Assembly (NCBI GenBank): GCA_046533095.1
Contig: JAJQRA010000007.1
Location: 106,496-170,495 of the forward strand
Direction of reading: 5' to 3'
Length of the DNA stretch: 64,000 bases
Source of the DNA: ZAX-1 sp046533095
Lineage (GTDB): Bacteria > Bacillota > Clostridia > Lachnospirales > Lachnospiraceae
The notes under the pieces were generated by a model. It had not been told where the DNA came from, ran no database searches, and saw only the letters and a program-made list of their open reading frames with translations. How positions within the stretch are numbered: the stretch's first letter is position 1; the number at the start of each line of letters is the position of its first letter. Made by a program: the position numbers and the translations under genes. Below are positions 44,376-53,653 of the stretch, piece by piece.

Positions 44376-46352
44376 CTAGAGTAGCTGGTATTCCTTTAGA
44401 CGTCGGTAAAGTGTACGTTTAGAGATGCCAAGGGCAGCAGCCGTTTTTTCTTTGTTGTAGCGATTTGCCAGTAGGGCATCTTCAATTGCTGCTCGTGAAT
44501 CTGGAATATAGCTTTTTACATGTTTCGGTGGTGCTATATGGGATTCAGTCAATAAAGATGGTCCATTGGCGTCTATTTCACCTAAGTAGTCTATAATATG
44601 CTCCCTTGTCAGGAGAGGCACTTGGTATAGTTGTACAATTCCCTCCATAAGATTTTGCAGTTCACGAATATTACCTTTGTAATACAATCCTTTAAGATAG
44701 GAACGTGCGTCCTCTGAAAGCATCGGAGGCTGCTTGCCATCTAGCTGAGCGTTTTGAGAAATAAAATGCTCAGCTAGTAGTATAATATCCCCTTTTCGTT
44801 GGCGCAATGGTGGAATTTTCAGTCGTAGGACTGACAGGCGATAGAAAAGGTCTTCACGGAATTTCTTTTGGTGAATTTTCTCTTCGATATTTGCATTCGT
44901 AGCGGCAAGGATACGTACATCAACTGAAACTTGTAGTGTACTTCCAAGTCGTGTAAAACTACGCTCTTCTATCACGCGAAGCAAAGTGGCTTGCAGATCG
45001 ATAGGCATATCACCTATTTCATCAAGGAATATAGTGCCCTTGTTGGCTAGTTCGAACTTGCCGATATTTCCACCTTTTTTCGAGCCGGTGAATGCCCCCT
45101 CGTCATAGCCAAAAAGTTCACTAGCGATCAACTCGCGTGGCAGTGCGGCACAATTTATGGCAATAAAAGGTTTGCCACGACGTTTGCCGGCATTGTGTAT
45201 GGCTTGGGCAAAAATATCCTTTCCAACACCACTTTCTCCAGTAATCAATACGTTGCTTTCTGTAGCGGCAACGCGCTGAGCTTGTTCTATTGAGCGATGG
45301 AAAATGGCACTATCGCCCAAGATATCGAAAAAGGTAAAATGGGCATTGTTTCCAATGCGTTTTGAGATAAATTTGTTAATTTGCTCCATAGAGCGTAAGC
45401 GTATGAGAGTACTATTAATGCCAAGGGAGTCATGGATATACCGTTCAAACTTAAGACTATATTTTTGAACAATTCCACCGATACGCAGGAGCATGTTTTG
45501 CTCAGGAAAGCTGCGCTCAGCATTCAGCCTATCCCAAAAATCTCGGTTGTGTGGATATGGGTCAATATAGTGCTCAAGGTTGTCATAGAAAGAAAGCTTT
45601 TTCTGAATAGGCAGCACATCGGATAAAGTGTCGTTGTAATACAGGATATGATTCTTGCCAGAGGAGCGGTCAATTGTTAGAGAACCTTGCTCTTTATCTG
45701 ACTGGCTAATGCTCATAGAAGTTCTAATAACCCACATGCGAAGAGAAATTTCATGTGCCGTGGAAGTGACAGCCATTGTATGGATAGGATGCAGCCGTTC
45801 GCCGAAATCAAGTAAGGCAATACCTCCTACCTTGTTCGTTAGAATTTTATCTTGTGGCATCTGCTCAATATAAATGGGGGCAAAGTATTGGTGGAAACCC
45901 AAGAATTGGTGACAAAAACTTTGTCCATTCAACAAAGAAAACGTTTTGTTTTGAGTCAAGCCTAAGCTGATGGCATTGGTGCCGGCAATGTCTTCGCTCC
46001 AATCAGTGTACCTAAGAAGCCCCCTGTTTGCCGCATGTTGCAAAAAGGCAGAGTTGCCATATAGTTTATAGAGGATACCTGCGAAAGTAAACAGAGCAAA
46101 GCCAATCTCATCATTTAAATATGATTCAGCCAAGTTTTTTAAAGGAGTGTTGCTGTAATAGTATAGCTCCTCGCTACTAATCCGAAGTGACTCCACTTCG
46201 GATGCAGACAGAGTATGCCAAACAGAGTGTTTCGGATCAATGCCATGTTGGTAACATCGATCCCAAGAATCGGCTACAACGATTGGCAAAACCTGCCGAT
46301 AGGCATAGTCATGATGCAAACTATTCCATTCTATAGTTTTTGGCTTGTCCAT
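44376..46352 (-). CDS. Sigma-54-dependent enhancer-binding activator
   Basis: 658 residues, the probable activator of the acyl-CoA cluster. In order: an N-terminal sensing part with a GAF-like region (about 60-330) of the AcoR/PrdR-style regulators; an AAA+ domain (about 350-580) with Walker A GESGVGKDIFAQA, the sigma-54 contact loop GAFTGSKKG, and Walker B GTIFLDEIGDM; and a C-terminal Fis-type helix-turn-helix (NRYNKEKTAAALGISKRTLYRRL). There is no receiver domain, so it likely responds to a small molecule directly. It converges on the last gene of the cluster it should control. Confidence 0.93.
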   Translation of the reverse strand: MDKPKTIEWNSLHHDYAYRQVLPIVVADSWDRCYQHGIDPKHSVWHTLSASEVESLRISSEELYYYSNTPLKNLAESYLNDEIGFALFTFAGILYKLYGNSAFLQHAANRGLLRYTDWSEDIAGTNAISLGLTQNKTFSLLNGQSFCHQFLGFHQYFAPIYIEQMPQDKILTNKVGGIALLDFGERLHPIHTMAVTSTAHEISLRMWVIRTSMSISQSDKEQGSLTIDRSSGKNHILYYNDTLSDVLPIQKKLSFYDNLEHYIDPYPHNRDFWDRLNAERSFPEQNMLLRIGGIVQKYSLKFERYIHDSLGINSTLIRLRSMEQINKFISKRIGNNAHFTFFDILGDSAIFHRSIEQAQRVAATESNVLITGESGVGKDIFAQAIHNAGKRRGKPFIAINCAALPRELIASELFGYDEGAFTGSKKGGNIGKFELANKGTIFLDEIGDMPIDLQATLLRVIEERSFTRLGSTLQVSVDVRILAATNANIEEKIHQKKFREDLFYRLSVLRLKIPPLRQRKGDIILLAEHFISQNAQLDGKQPPMLSEDARSYLKGLYYKGNIRELQNLMEGIVQLYQVPLLTREHIIDYLGEIDANGPSLLTESHIAPPKHVKSYIPDSRAAIEDALLANRYNKEKTAAALGISKRTLYRRLKEYQLL

Positions 46353-46434
46353 GATGAAAAATCTCCTTCCTTCTTTTTCCTATTACTATTATGCTTAGTT
46401 TAACACGATTTTTCAAATTTAACAACTGTAACTG

Positions 46435-46820
46435 GTTACTGTCTAGCAGGAAGATTTTGCAAAATCAGAAAGCAAAGCGAATCCATCCTCTGCTTAAATG
46501 TGCTCCGCATGTAGCATGCTGATTCCCAAAGCTATAAAACTTTGCCTCATGATCCTGCGAAACTATGCCATGGAATCGGGTCAGAATATTATCTTCTATG
46601 ACGCTTTCCTCGGTCTTTCGTGAATGCGCAGTCAGAACCGTCGTCTTCTCGGTTGTTCAGAATTTTTTTGAAATTATTTATACTTGGAGGCTTGGAGGAG
46701 GTGGCCGAATCTTTGTTAACCTGTGATTTCAAACGGGAAATATTTGTTCGTCTCATATTTTTTATATCGCCATTTTAGAAAAAATCTCTAGATCTTTTTC
46801 TCTTCCTGCTGGACAGTAAC
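46435..46820. mobile_element. IS66-family deletion derivative, right copy
   Basis: 386 bp with the same inverted ends as the copy at 35187: GTTACTGTCTAGCAGGAAGA at the left and TCTTCCTGCTGGACAGTAAC at the right, and shared subterminal sequence on both sides. No transposase reading frame survives. Same orientation as the left copy. The eight bases after it, AAGTACAC, match the eight bases before the left copy, AAGTACAT, at seven positions. Confidence 0.85.
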
Positions 46821-46861
46821 AAGTACACATCAGGCACGATAATCTTTCGCTCTGTTTTTTC

Positions 46862-47353
46862 TTGAAGATGCGAGGTTTTCGTGCTACAATAAGAGAACGG
46901 ACGTTATTCATGAAACAGGTCTCGTCCGTGCTGTCCAGTGGCAGCATTATTTTCCAATCCGACACAGATAAATCAAAGCTATGTAATATCCTTGAATCCA
47001 CGATGGACAAACGCTTTCAAATGGAGACGAAGCTATTTGTCAAAGACATAAGCGAAATAAAATCTTTGCTGGACGCTAAGCCATTTACAGATGCTCCGAA
47101 TTGGCATATCTATACAATTATCTGCGCTCCGAAATTTGTGAAGGTTTTGGTTGATGAATTCAAATCCGCAGTATATGGCGCTAAAACAGACGAAGGTGCG
47201 GCTCATGATGAAATGCATTTCTTCTGGCATGTGCGAAAAGGCGAAACTCTGAACACGCCTTTTTCTAAAATTCTTGGAAACCGCAAATTTAAAGAGAAAT
47301 TCACCAGCAGAAATATCAACACGATTCAAAAAGTTTATAACAAGATGGGGTGA
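46862..47353 (+). pseudogene. DUF1697-family protein lacking its N-terminus
   Basis: The translated part from about SSGSIIFQSDTDKSKLCNILE onward, with PNWHIYTIICAPKFV and a C-terminal TSRNINTIQKVYNKM, matches the DUF1697 family, whose function is unknown. The normal opening (LLRGINVGG...) is missing; in its place are about 25 residues that do not fit. There is no ribosome binding site before the first ATG. The truncation is close to the insertion junction at 46820, though the restored short ORF there argues that the two events are separate. Confidence 0.6.
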
Positions 47354-47395
47354 GCAACCAGGCCACAGGAAGCCTTAGAAAGGTCTCGGTAAATT

Positions 47396-48124
47396 ATGCT
47401 TTTACTTGAATATATAAATTTGTTCCCAATTATCCTGATTTCGATTTCACTGGCGGTGCTCATCACTAGCGTGGTTTTTATTGTCCGCAAGAAATCAGGG
47501 ATAAAACAAGCGTTGACACTCTTTTTGCACATCTTTGTGAGTGTCTGTTATTGCCTTATGGCAGGAAATATCTTGTTCAAGGTTTTTATATACGTGCCCA
47601 CAATCGAACCTGCAAGCCATTTTTTGTGGAATTTGATCCCATTCAAAACCATTGTGGCATATATGGCCGATGGAAATCTTATTCAGCTTCTGGGCAATAT
47701 TTTGGTCATCTTCCCGCTACCAATACTGCTTTGGGTGAATTTCAGAAAGTGGCGTTTTACGCAGATTTGCGCCGTTTCATTCATCATAACCGCGCTGATT
47801 GAGCCTGTGCAGCTGGCCATCAATTTTATCACCAATACAGCGCATAACGTGATTGATATCGATGATTTGATTGTGAACCTGCTCGGTGTAGGATTGGGAC
47901 TGTTTCTACTGAAAATCATTACCGTAAGTTCGCCACAACAACACACAGAAGTAAACCTGTTTAAGCAAAACGAGAATTGCCCCTGTGCCAATAAATCATG
48001 CCTCCAACATGGGCTTTGCGCAGAATGCAATCGAGCACATAAAGGAAAAACTTTTTGCAAGAGCCCCAAATGGAAACAAAACCTTGTGAAATTTTTTGTT
48101 GGCAAAAAGGATACAAACAAATAG
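47396..48124 (+). CDS. VanZ-like membrane protein with cysteine-rich tail
   Basis: 242 residues. The first 185 hold five hydrophobic segments and the VanZ-type core (LIPFKTIVAYMADGNLIQLLGNILVIFPLPILL, then EPVQLAINF...DIDDLIVNLLGVGLG). VanZ proteins give modest teicoplanin resistance in enterococci, but most relatives are of unknown role. The C-terminal 55 residues form a cysteine-rich cluster (CPCANKSCLQHGLCAECNRAH) that is not part of VanZ. A start at 47396 is plausible, with AAAGG 11 bases upstream. Confidence 0.8.
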   Translation: MLLLEYINLFPIILISISLAVLITSVVFIVRKKSGIKQALTLFLHIFVSVCYCLMAGNILFKVFIYVPTIEPASHFLWNLIPFKTIVAYMADGNLIQLLGNILVIFPLPILLWVNFRKWRFTQICAVSFIITALIEPVQLAINFITNTAHNVIDIDDLIVNLLGVGLGLFLLKIITVSSPQQHTEVNLFKQNENCPCANKSCLQHGLCAECNRAHKGKTFCKSPKWKQNLVKFFVGKKDTNK

Positions 48125-48148
48125 CGTGTTGAAAGGATTGTGAACATT

Positions 48149-49099
48149 ATGAGTCAATTATCAACAGCCAAATGTTTTTCTCGTATCGATGATCTTTGCT
48201 TTGGTATAGAACAAGTTCGTCCTCTCAAGCCTTTCATTAAATGGGCTGGCGGCAAAGGGCAGCTACTTAAGGATATTGCTATGGCATACCCTGACGAGAT
48301 GGGAACGAAATACACCAAATATGCCGAACCGTTTGTCGGTGGTGGTGCTGTGCTATTCGATATTTTAAGCAAATATAATTTAAGCGAGGTATATATCAGC
48401 GATGTAAACCGCGAGTTAATTGGCACATATTTGGCAATACGCGATTCCGTTGATGAACTAATTCCTGTACTGTCACAATTGCAAGATGAGTATGTACCGC
48501 TTGATGAAAACAAACGCAAACTTTACTATTACAGCAAGCGTGAGCGTTTTAATGAATTGAAAATTTGCGACACGGTTTCGTTAGAGTGCACTGCGCTGTT
48601 TTTGTTTCTAAATCGCACTTGTTTCAACGGACTTTATCGTGTGAACGCGAAAGGTTTGTATAATGTACCGATGGGCGCGTATAAAAATCCACTGATTTGT
48701 GATTGCAACAACTTGCAAAACATCAGCCGAGCACTGCAAAATGTCACAATTGTGTGTGGTGATTATCGAAAATCCGACCATTTTATTGATGGATATACTT
48801 TTGTATATTTTGACCCCCCATATCGTCCACTTACAGAAACTGCAAACTTCACTTCTTACACCGATACTACATTTGACGATGAGGCCCAATGTGAGCTTGC
48901 AAAATTTATGGATCGTGTTAGTGCGAAAGGTGCAAAGGTGATTTTAAGCAACTCCGATCCCCAAAATATAGATATTGGCGACAACTTTTTTGATAACCTC
49001 TACTCAACGTACAAGATTAACCGCGTATCAGCTACACGGATGATAAACAGAAACAGTGATTCACGAGGTCGGATCAGTGAGTTGCTGGTTACAAATTAA
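48149..49099 (+). CDS. DNA adenine-N6 methyltransferase (Dam/DpnM type)
   Basis: 316 residues, D12 class. AdoMet motif FIKWAGGKGQLL at the N-terminus and AEPFVGGGAV; catalytic DPPY in FVYFDPPYRPL; conserved FLFLNRTCFNGLYRVN and ILSNSDPQNI. Enzymes of this type commonly methylate GATC. No restriction endonuclease gene is adjacent, so it appears to be an orphan or has lost its partner. The ATG at 48149 is preferred to a GTG at 48140 on spacing from AAAGG. Confidence 0.92.
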   Translation: MSQLSTAKCFSRIDDLCFGIEQVRPLKPFIKWAGGKGQLLKDIAMAYPDEMGTKYTKYAEPFVGGGAVLFDILSKYNLSEVYISDVNRELIGTYLAIRDSVDELIPVLSQLQDEYVPLDENKRKLYYYSKRERFNELKICDTVSLECTALFLFLNRTCFNGLYRVNAKGLYNVPMGAYKNPLICDCNNLQNISRALQNVTIVCGDYRKSDHFIDGYTFVYFDPPYRPLTETANFTSYTDTTFDDEAQCELAKFMDRVSAKGAKVILSNSDPQNIDIGDNFFDNLYSTYKINRVSATRMINRNSDSRGRISELLVTN

Positions 49100-49112
49100 T
49101 CGGAGGATTAAT

Positions 49113-49616
49113 GTGAAACTAATCATACATGATTTAAGCCAAGAGCAATTTGAAACGCTTGGTATTGTAATAGATGCAGATACTAAGATGATTGCCGATG
49201 ATGGCACAATAAAAGCTTGTATCGGTTGTTTTGGCTGTTGGATAAAAACACCAGGGCGTTGTGCTCTTAAAGACAATTATCATAATATGGGTATGTTACT
49301 CGGCAAGAGCGACGAATTTGTTGTAATCAGCCGTTGCAACTACGGTTGTTACAGTCCGTTTGTAAAAAATGTGCTGGACAGAAGTATCCCATTTATCCTG
49401 CCGTATTTCACCACGATAAACGGCGAAACGCACCACCAAAGACGATATAGAAGGCAGATTGCTTTTGTGGTGCACTTTTACGGCGAAGACATTACATTGG
49501 CAGAATGCCAAACCGCTAAAGCGTTGGTACGAGCAAATTCCATCAACTTGCATATGACGGTTTCGGACATTCGTTTTCACAAATCCATACAAGATATGAG
49601 GGAAGTGTTTTGTTGA
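49113..49616 (+). CDS. Flavodoxin-fold NAD(P)H-dependent reductase with CxxC motif
   Basis: 167 residues related to NADPH-dependent FMN reductases. The motif ACIGCFGCWIKTPGRCALKD (about 30-49) is characteristic of a subgroup with a Cys-rich loop. It lacks the usual N-terminal phosphate loop, which the following gene has. The start is a GTG 6 bases after GGAGG. Its stop overlaps the next gene, so the two are probably made together and may form a heteromeric flavoenzyme; this is inference. Confidence 0.8.
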   Translation: MKLIIHDLSQEQFETLGIVIDADTKMIADDGTIKACIGCFGCWIKTPGRCALKDNYHNMGMLLGKSDEFVVISRCNYGCYSPFVKNVLDRSIPFILPYFTTINGETHHQRRYRRQIAFVVHFYGEDITLAECQTAKALVRANSINLHMTVSDIRFHKSIQDMREVFC

Positions 49617-50239
49617 AAATAGCTTTGATAAACGGAAGCCCAAAGCTTGGAAAAAGCAATTCCGGCTTGCTTCTTGAAAAATTAGAAGAATTTATCGGCA
49701 ACGGTAATGATGTTTTCCACTATAACATCAACAGCCAACCGCTGTCAGAATCAGAATGCGCTAAGATATGCCAAATGGACGCGCTTGTGTTTTCATTCCC
49801 GCTGTATGTAGATTCACTTCCGTCGCATCTGCTTCGATTGCTTGTCCGTTTGGAAAAACAACAGAAAAATGATGGTTATGTATATGTCATCGCCAACAAC
49901 GGATTCTTCGAAGGAGCGCAGAATTGTATTGCGTTTGAAATCATAAGAAACTGGTGTTCTCGTGCAAACTTGCACTATGGCCAAGGTATCGCGCAAGGCG
50001 CAGGAGAAATGATGAAGTTTTTGGCTAGTGTTCCGCTTGACCATGGACCGCTCAAGAACTTAGGAAACGCAATCGCTGTCCTTTCCAAAAACATAAGGGC
50101 GAAAAGCAGCGGAGACGATATTTTATTTAGCCCAAATTTCCCAAAGTTTGCTTGGCGATTTATGGCAACACATGTATTTTGGCATACACATGCGCGAAAA
50201 AACAAACTTAAAATTCGTGATATTCGAAAAACTTTATAA
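49613..50239 (+). CDS. Flavodoxin-fold NAD(P)H-dependent reductase
   Basis: 208 residues. N-terminal flavin phosphate loop ALINGSPKLGKSNSG, then VFSFPLYVDSLPSHLLRLL and VYVIANNGFFEGAQN, as in FMN reductases of the flavodoxin-like fold. The start is a TTG inside the previous gene's stop region (a second TTG sits 3 bases earlier). Electron acceptor unknown. Confidence 0.8.
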   Translation: MKIALINGSPKLGKSNSGLLLEKLEEFIGNGNDVFHYNINSQPLSESECAKICQMDALVFSFPLYVDSLPSHLLRLLVRLEKQQKNDGYVYVIANNGFFEGAQNCIAFEIIRNWCSRANLHYGQGIAQGAGEMMKFLASVPLDHGPLKNLGNAIAVLSKNIRAKSSGDDILFSPNFPKFAWRFMATHVFWHTHARKNKLKIRDIRKTL

Positions 50240-50511
50240 TTGATTCATTGATAAAGATTAGAGGCTATAAGGTGATAGATGGCGGATTTATAGACCTTAT
50301 GGATGGCGATACGACTCAATACCGTAGGGCCAACGACAACCAGGCCGTCAAAAAACCTAAAGATTCCAAACTGGCTGCATACGAAAACTGAAATTGCAGG
50401 CGCTAACTTTTCACAAACCCGCCTCAATAGTAAGGAAGTACCAACATGCCATTCGCGCAGGAAAGAAGGCATACTGATTCTATAATAATAACGCAAGGAG
50501 GAAGTGGTAAC

Positions 50512-51867
50512 ATGTCCCATTGGATAAAGGCCTATAGGGCAATCATTTGCACATGTGCTATCTGTGGTGTTTTGAGTGCTTGCGAGAAACAGCCAAATTC
50601 TGGAGATTCCACATCCAGCTTAAATGGCAAGGTTTCAGAAGCGACAGTGAAAGATATCACGGATCAATCTGTGGGTACACAAGAAAAAGGCGCAGATAAG
50701 GATAGCTATGGTTCTTTCAAACCATATGCTGATCTTATTGAAAAACAAATAGGACTTGCCTTTCGTGATACGAATGAGGAAGAATATTTACCAGTAGTAC
50801 ATGAGCTTGCAAAATTTTATGACTTTTATGCGAGGGATTCGCAATATGGAATCCATTACATATTAGCCAAAAGAAAAACCGGCTTACCGAAACTATCAGA
50901 CGTTGAGGTAGAAACCTATGGACACGAAGATGACCTAGATCCGGACGCAGGATTTCGCAATCGCCTGACTTATGATGACAACGGAAAAAGAGCCGTACTG
51001 TTTGACTCGGAACTAGAGATTCAAACATATCCTCAAAGTGATGGGAATTTTCTTGCCATTTTCTACTATGATGAAAACCTATTATCGATAAGGGCAAATG
51101 ATTCACGCTCTGATTTTGGAGGAATGTTCATGGGCGGTGTGCAAGAATATAATATTTGGTCTGAAAAAGGCTTTCAGAACATTAGCCAATTGACCGAAAA
51201 AGGAGTGAGGGTGTTTAGGCCACTTTCTTATCCCTATCTGGTTCATTACAGCGGCAGCCTATCTCCATACTTCCCTGATCTTTATTATCCGGTGAAAGAA
51301 AACGAAATAGCGGATTCCGGCAAAAAAAATGACAATGTTATGCTTGAATATCAGGGAATTGATCTTGTGAAAGCAGTCAATTCGGAAGGTGATGAAAAAT
51401 CTGTGGAAATATCTGAAGTTGGTATTCCACAACATTTACTGGAACGGCTCAAAGAGGTGGGTTTTGTTAAAGAGACGTTGCTTCCAGATCAAGAAGGACT
51501 GGTTGAAGTCACGGTATCTGCTCCGTTACCATCAACGAGCGAGATCAGCAATGATATTAGCGAAACAGTCCAAAATGAAAGCAACCTGCGGAAGGTGAAA
51601 GAGATCTTTGCGAATGCCGAGCCTTGTTTAGATTTGGAAACTGGAGGCGTTTATGCAAAAATGAGTTTTCGTTACCCGTCGGGTTCGGAAATCCAGCTTT
51701 TTATCGTACAGGCTTCTGGGGAGACATGGGATGCGGATTCTGGAGTGGAAGAGGATGTGGCTTTCCTTACGGAAAGCGGTGCGTCTTTTAAAATCAGCAA
51801 AGAACACCGTAAGGAATTATGTGACTTATTTTCGGATACGACTCGTGAGATTGTGAAGCCACTTTAA
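50512..51867 (+). CDS. Predicted lipoprotein of unknown function
   Basis: 451 residues with a lipoprotein signal peptide (hydrophobic segment about 8-20, lipobox GVLSAC). The mature protein is acidic, with no motif I recognise; it includes YHDLYYPVKENE-like and ISEVGIPQHLLERLKEVGF segments. AAGGAGG lies 10 bases before the ATG at 50512. The upstream spacer 50240-50511 holds no other gene. It may belong with the damaged gene downstream, as both look like secreted proteins. Confidence 0.7.
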   Translation: MSHWIKAYRAIICTCAICGVLSACEKQPNSGDSTSSLNGKVSEATVKDITDQSVGTQEKGADKDSYGSFKPYADLIEKQIGLAFRDTNEEEYLPVVHELAKFYDFYARDSQYGIHYILAKRKTGLPKLSDVEVETYGHEDDLDPDAGFRNRLTYDDNGKRAVLFDSELEIQTYPQSDGNFLAIFYYDENLLSIRANDSRSDFGGMFMGGVQEYNIWSEKGFQNISQLTEKGVRVFRPLSYPYLVHYSGSLSPYFPDLYYPVKENEIADSGKKNDNVMLEYQGIDLVKAVNSEGDEKSVEISEVGIPQHLLERLKEVGFVKETLLPDQEGLVEVTVSAPLPSTSEISNDISETVQNESNLRKVKEIFANAEPCLDLETGGVYAKMSFRYPSGSEIQLFIVQASGETWDADSGVEEDVAFLTESGASFKISKEHRKELCDLFSDTTREIVKPL

Positions 51868-51909
51868 GAAAATGAAGAACTTATTTCAATGTAAGAAAGG
51901 AAAGCAGGA

Positions 51910-52935
51910 TATCATGACCTTAGCCCTAATGGAAGTGGAAATAATCCAGATGACTATGGCGTTGCAAATGCTTTCTTTTCTTACGCAAATGGTTCGAATT
52001 CAGTGAGATATTCTTGGCCGAATGCCAATGTAGGCTGGGGAAATTCTAATTGGCTTGTCCTGTGCTATAAGGATGGTGGAAATGAATATTACCGATTACC
52101 CGGTTTTCCTGGGAGTACATATTCCGCTCCGAGTAGGTCAAGCACTCCTATTTATCGTTTTTCATCTGCGAACCCGAATGGAGTGAGCCAGAGTGCAAGT
52201 GCACAGACAGCAAGCCTACAAGCACAATTATTCTCTCCTACGCCACAGGAATTACCATATGAATTGGTGGATGACGGAGCCTGCCTTACCCTTGAAGAAG
52301 ATGAGTTGGATAGTGCTACTGTTATGCCGATAGAGGTAGGCAGAGAAAATGCAGCGTCTTTTAGCTTTAGAGAGAATCTGGTAGAGGAGGTAGACGAAGA
52401 ACAGGCAGAAGAAAGCAATGCAGGGATGATCGAAAGATTAGGTATTGAAAATAATTTGGAAGATGCTCAAGTGAAAGTAATGGATTTAGTCATGGCGGAA
52501 GTCCATGAAGATGGTGCAGAAGGCGAAGAAAGCGTAATAGGGAAGATAGCACAGTATCAGCAACAGTACCAGGGTGTTCCGATAGAAGGGAATTTCATCA
52601 CCATCTGCTCTGATAATGACAGGGTTTATTCCGTTGTCAATCGTTGGAGTAATGTTTCGGAATTAGAAATTGCATCAGATGAATCTGTTTTGGAAAGTGA
52701 GATTGCGCTAAATTTAAATTGCATTTCTGCTCCGGCATCTTACATTTCACAGTCCAATGCAATTGCAAAAGTAAATCAGAAACTGGGACGTACATTCTTT
52801 CAGATCAACAATGTAAACTATATCTATCGTCAAAATGATGATGGAAGATATACGCTGCATTATGATTTGCAATTAGAAAATAATGTAGAGGCTTACGTAG
52901 ACTGCAAGACAGGAGAAGTCAGTATTCGAGGATAA
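51910..52935 (+). pseudogene. Secreted-type protein with propeptide-like C-terminus, 5' end lost
   Basis: From 51912 to the stop at 52935 one frame is open (starting YHDLSPNGSGNNPDDYG and continuing to the VSIRG end), but no start codon or signal peptide belongs to it; upstream the frame closes with TAA, and the only ATG with a ribosome binding site (51873) is in another frame. The C-terminal 120 residues (YQGVPIEGNFITICSDNDRVYSVVNRW, then a PepSY-like repeat) resemble FTP/PepSY propeptide domains of thermolysin-type proteases. A late start at 52003 (GTG) would give 310 residues without a signal. A deletion or frameshift is the simplest reading. Confidence 0.6.
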
Positions 52936-53000
52936 AGGGATTGCTAAATAGCTAGAAGAAAGAATATATTGCACTTGTTGTCATATGAAATGGCTAAAAA

Positions 53001-53109
53001 AGAGAGCGTTTTAAAATTAGGAAGTCTACTTTTAGTATCAATTTCACAATTAAATTTGAAATTATAGAATTGATCAAAAAGTATTTTCCATAACTTTAAA
53101 ACGCTCTCT
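53001..53109. repeat. 109-bp fold-back element
   Basis: Ends AGAGAGCGTTTTAAA at 53001-53015 and its exact complement at 53095-53109. The inner sequence continues the pairing imperfectly (TACTTTT..TATCAATTTC against GAATTGAT..AAAAGTA). The whole segment can fold into one long hairpin like a miniature inverted-repeat transposon. There is no ORF inside. Confidence 0.85.
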
Positions 53110-53329
53110 ATGGCCTTTTACATAGCAAAACGGGGTTGTGGGAGAAATCAATATTAGAATTATAGTGGATACACCATCACTCTACTTTTCTTATTTTGTA
53201 AAGACAATTTTTTAAATTTCCTATTGAAACAGAATATATATTCGATATATAATGGACACATGGACATTTTCGGATTGTAAAAATGGAATTTCGCTAAATA
53301 ATCAAGATACAATCTGGGAGAATACACAT

Positions 53330-53443
53330 ATGAAGAAAGAACTGATTCAGGAGTTTTGCAGAGTATTGGAAATGCTAACAGAAACCCAGTTAGTGAAAAT
53401 GTTAGCATTCCTAAAAGAGTATTACGATCTGGAAGCAGATTGA
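53330..53443 (+). CDS. Possible 37-residue small protein
   Basis: MKKELIQEFCRVLEMLTETQL and 16 more residues, predicted to be helical and amphipathic. GGGAG lies 9 bases before the ATG. Short proteins of this size near mobile DNA are common, but only the start signal supports it. Confidence 0.4.
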   Translation: MKKELIQEFCRVLEMLTETQLVKMLAFLKEYYDLEAD

Positions 53444-53461
53444 GCTGTAAGCATGCCACTT

Positions 53462-53632
53462 TAGTTTCTCTTTTTACATTTTGAAAATCAGATTTTATTT
53501 GCTAAAGCAAGACATGTTGCAGTAGTAATAGCAAAGCAACGAGCACCAATGTGTAAGTACGCAATTAAGAATCAGCCAAAATCTGTTTTTCTTGGATGGG
53601 CATGCGGGCTTTTGGGGTTCTTCAATACAGTC
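53462..53632. repeat. 171-bp dispersed repeat, copy A
   Basis: Aligns end to end with 59475-59646 in the same orientation at roughly 85 percent identity by eye. Both begin TAGTTTCTCTTTTTACATTT and contain GTGTAAGT(A/G)CGCAATTAAG. On the minus strand both keep a degraded frame ending ACLALANKI-like. Probably a relic of a mobile element. Confidence 0.85.
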
Positions 53633-53653
53633 TTTTCTACTTTGATCTATTCC

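Noticed and set aside
48149..50239. Restriction-modification system
   Set aside because: Only the methyltransferase is recognisable; both following genes are flavodoxin-fold reductases.
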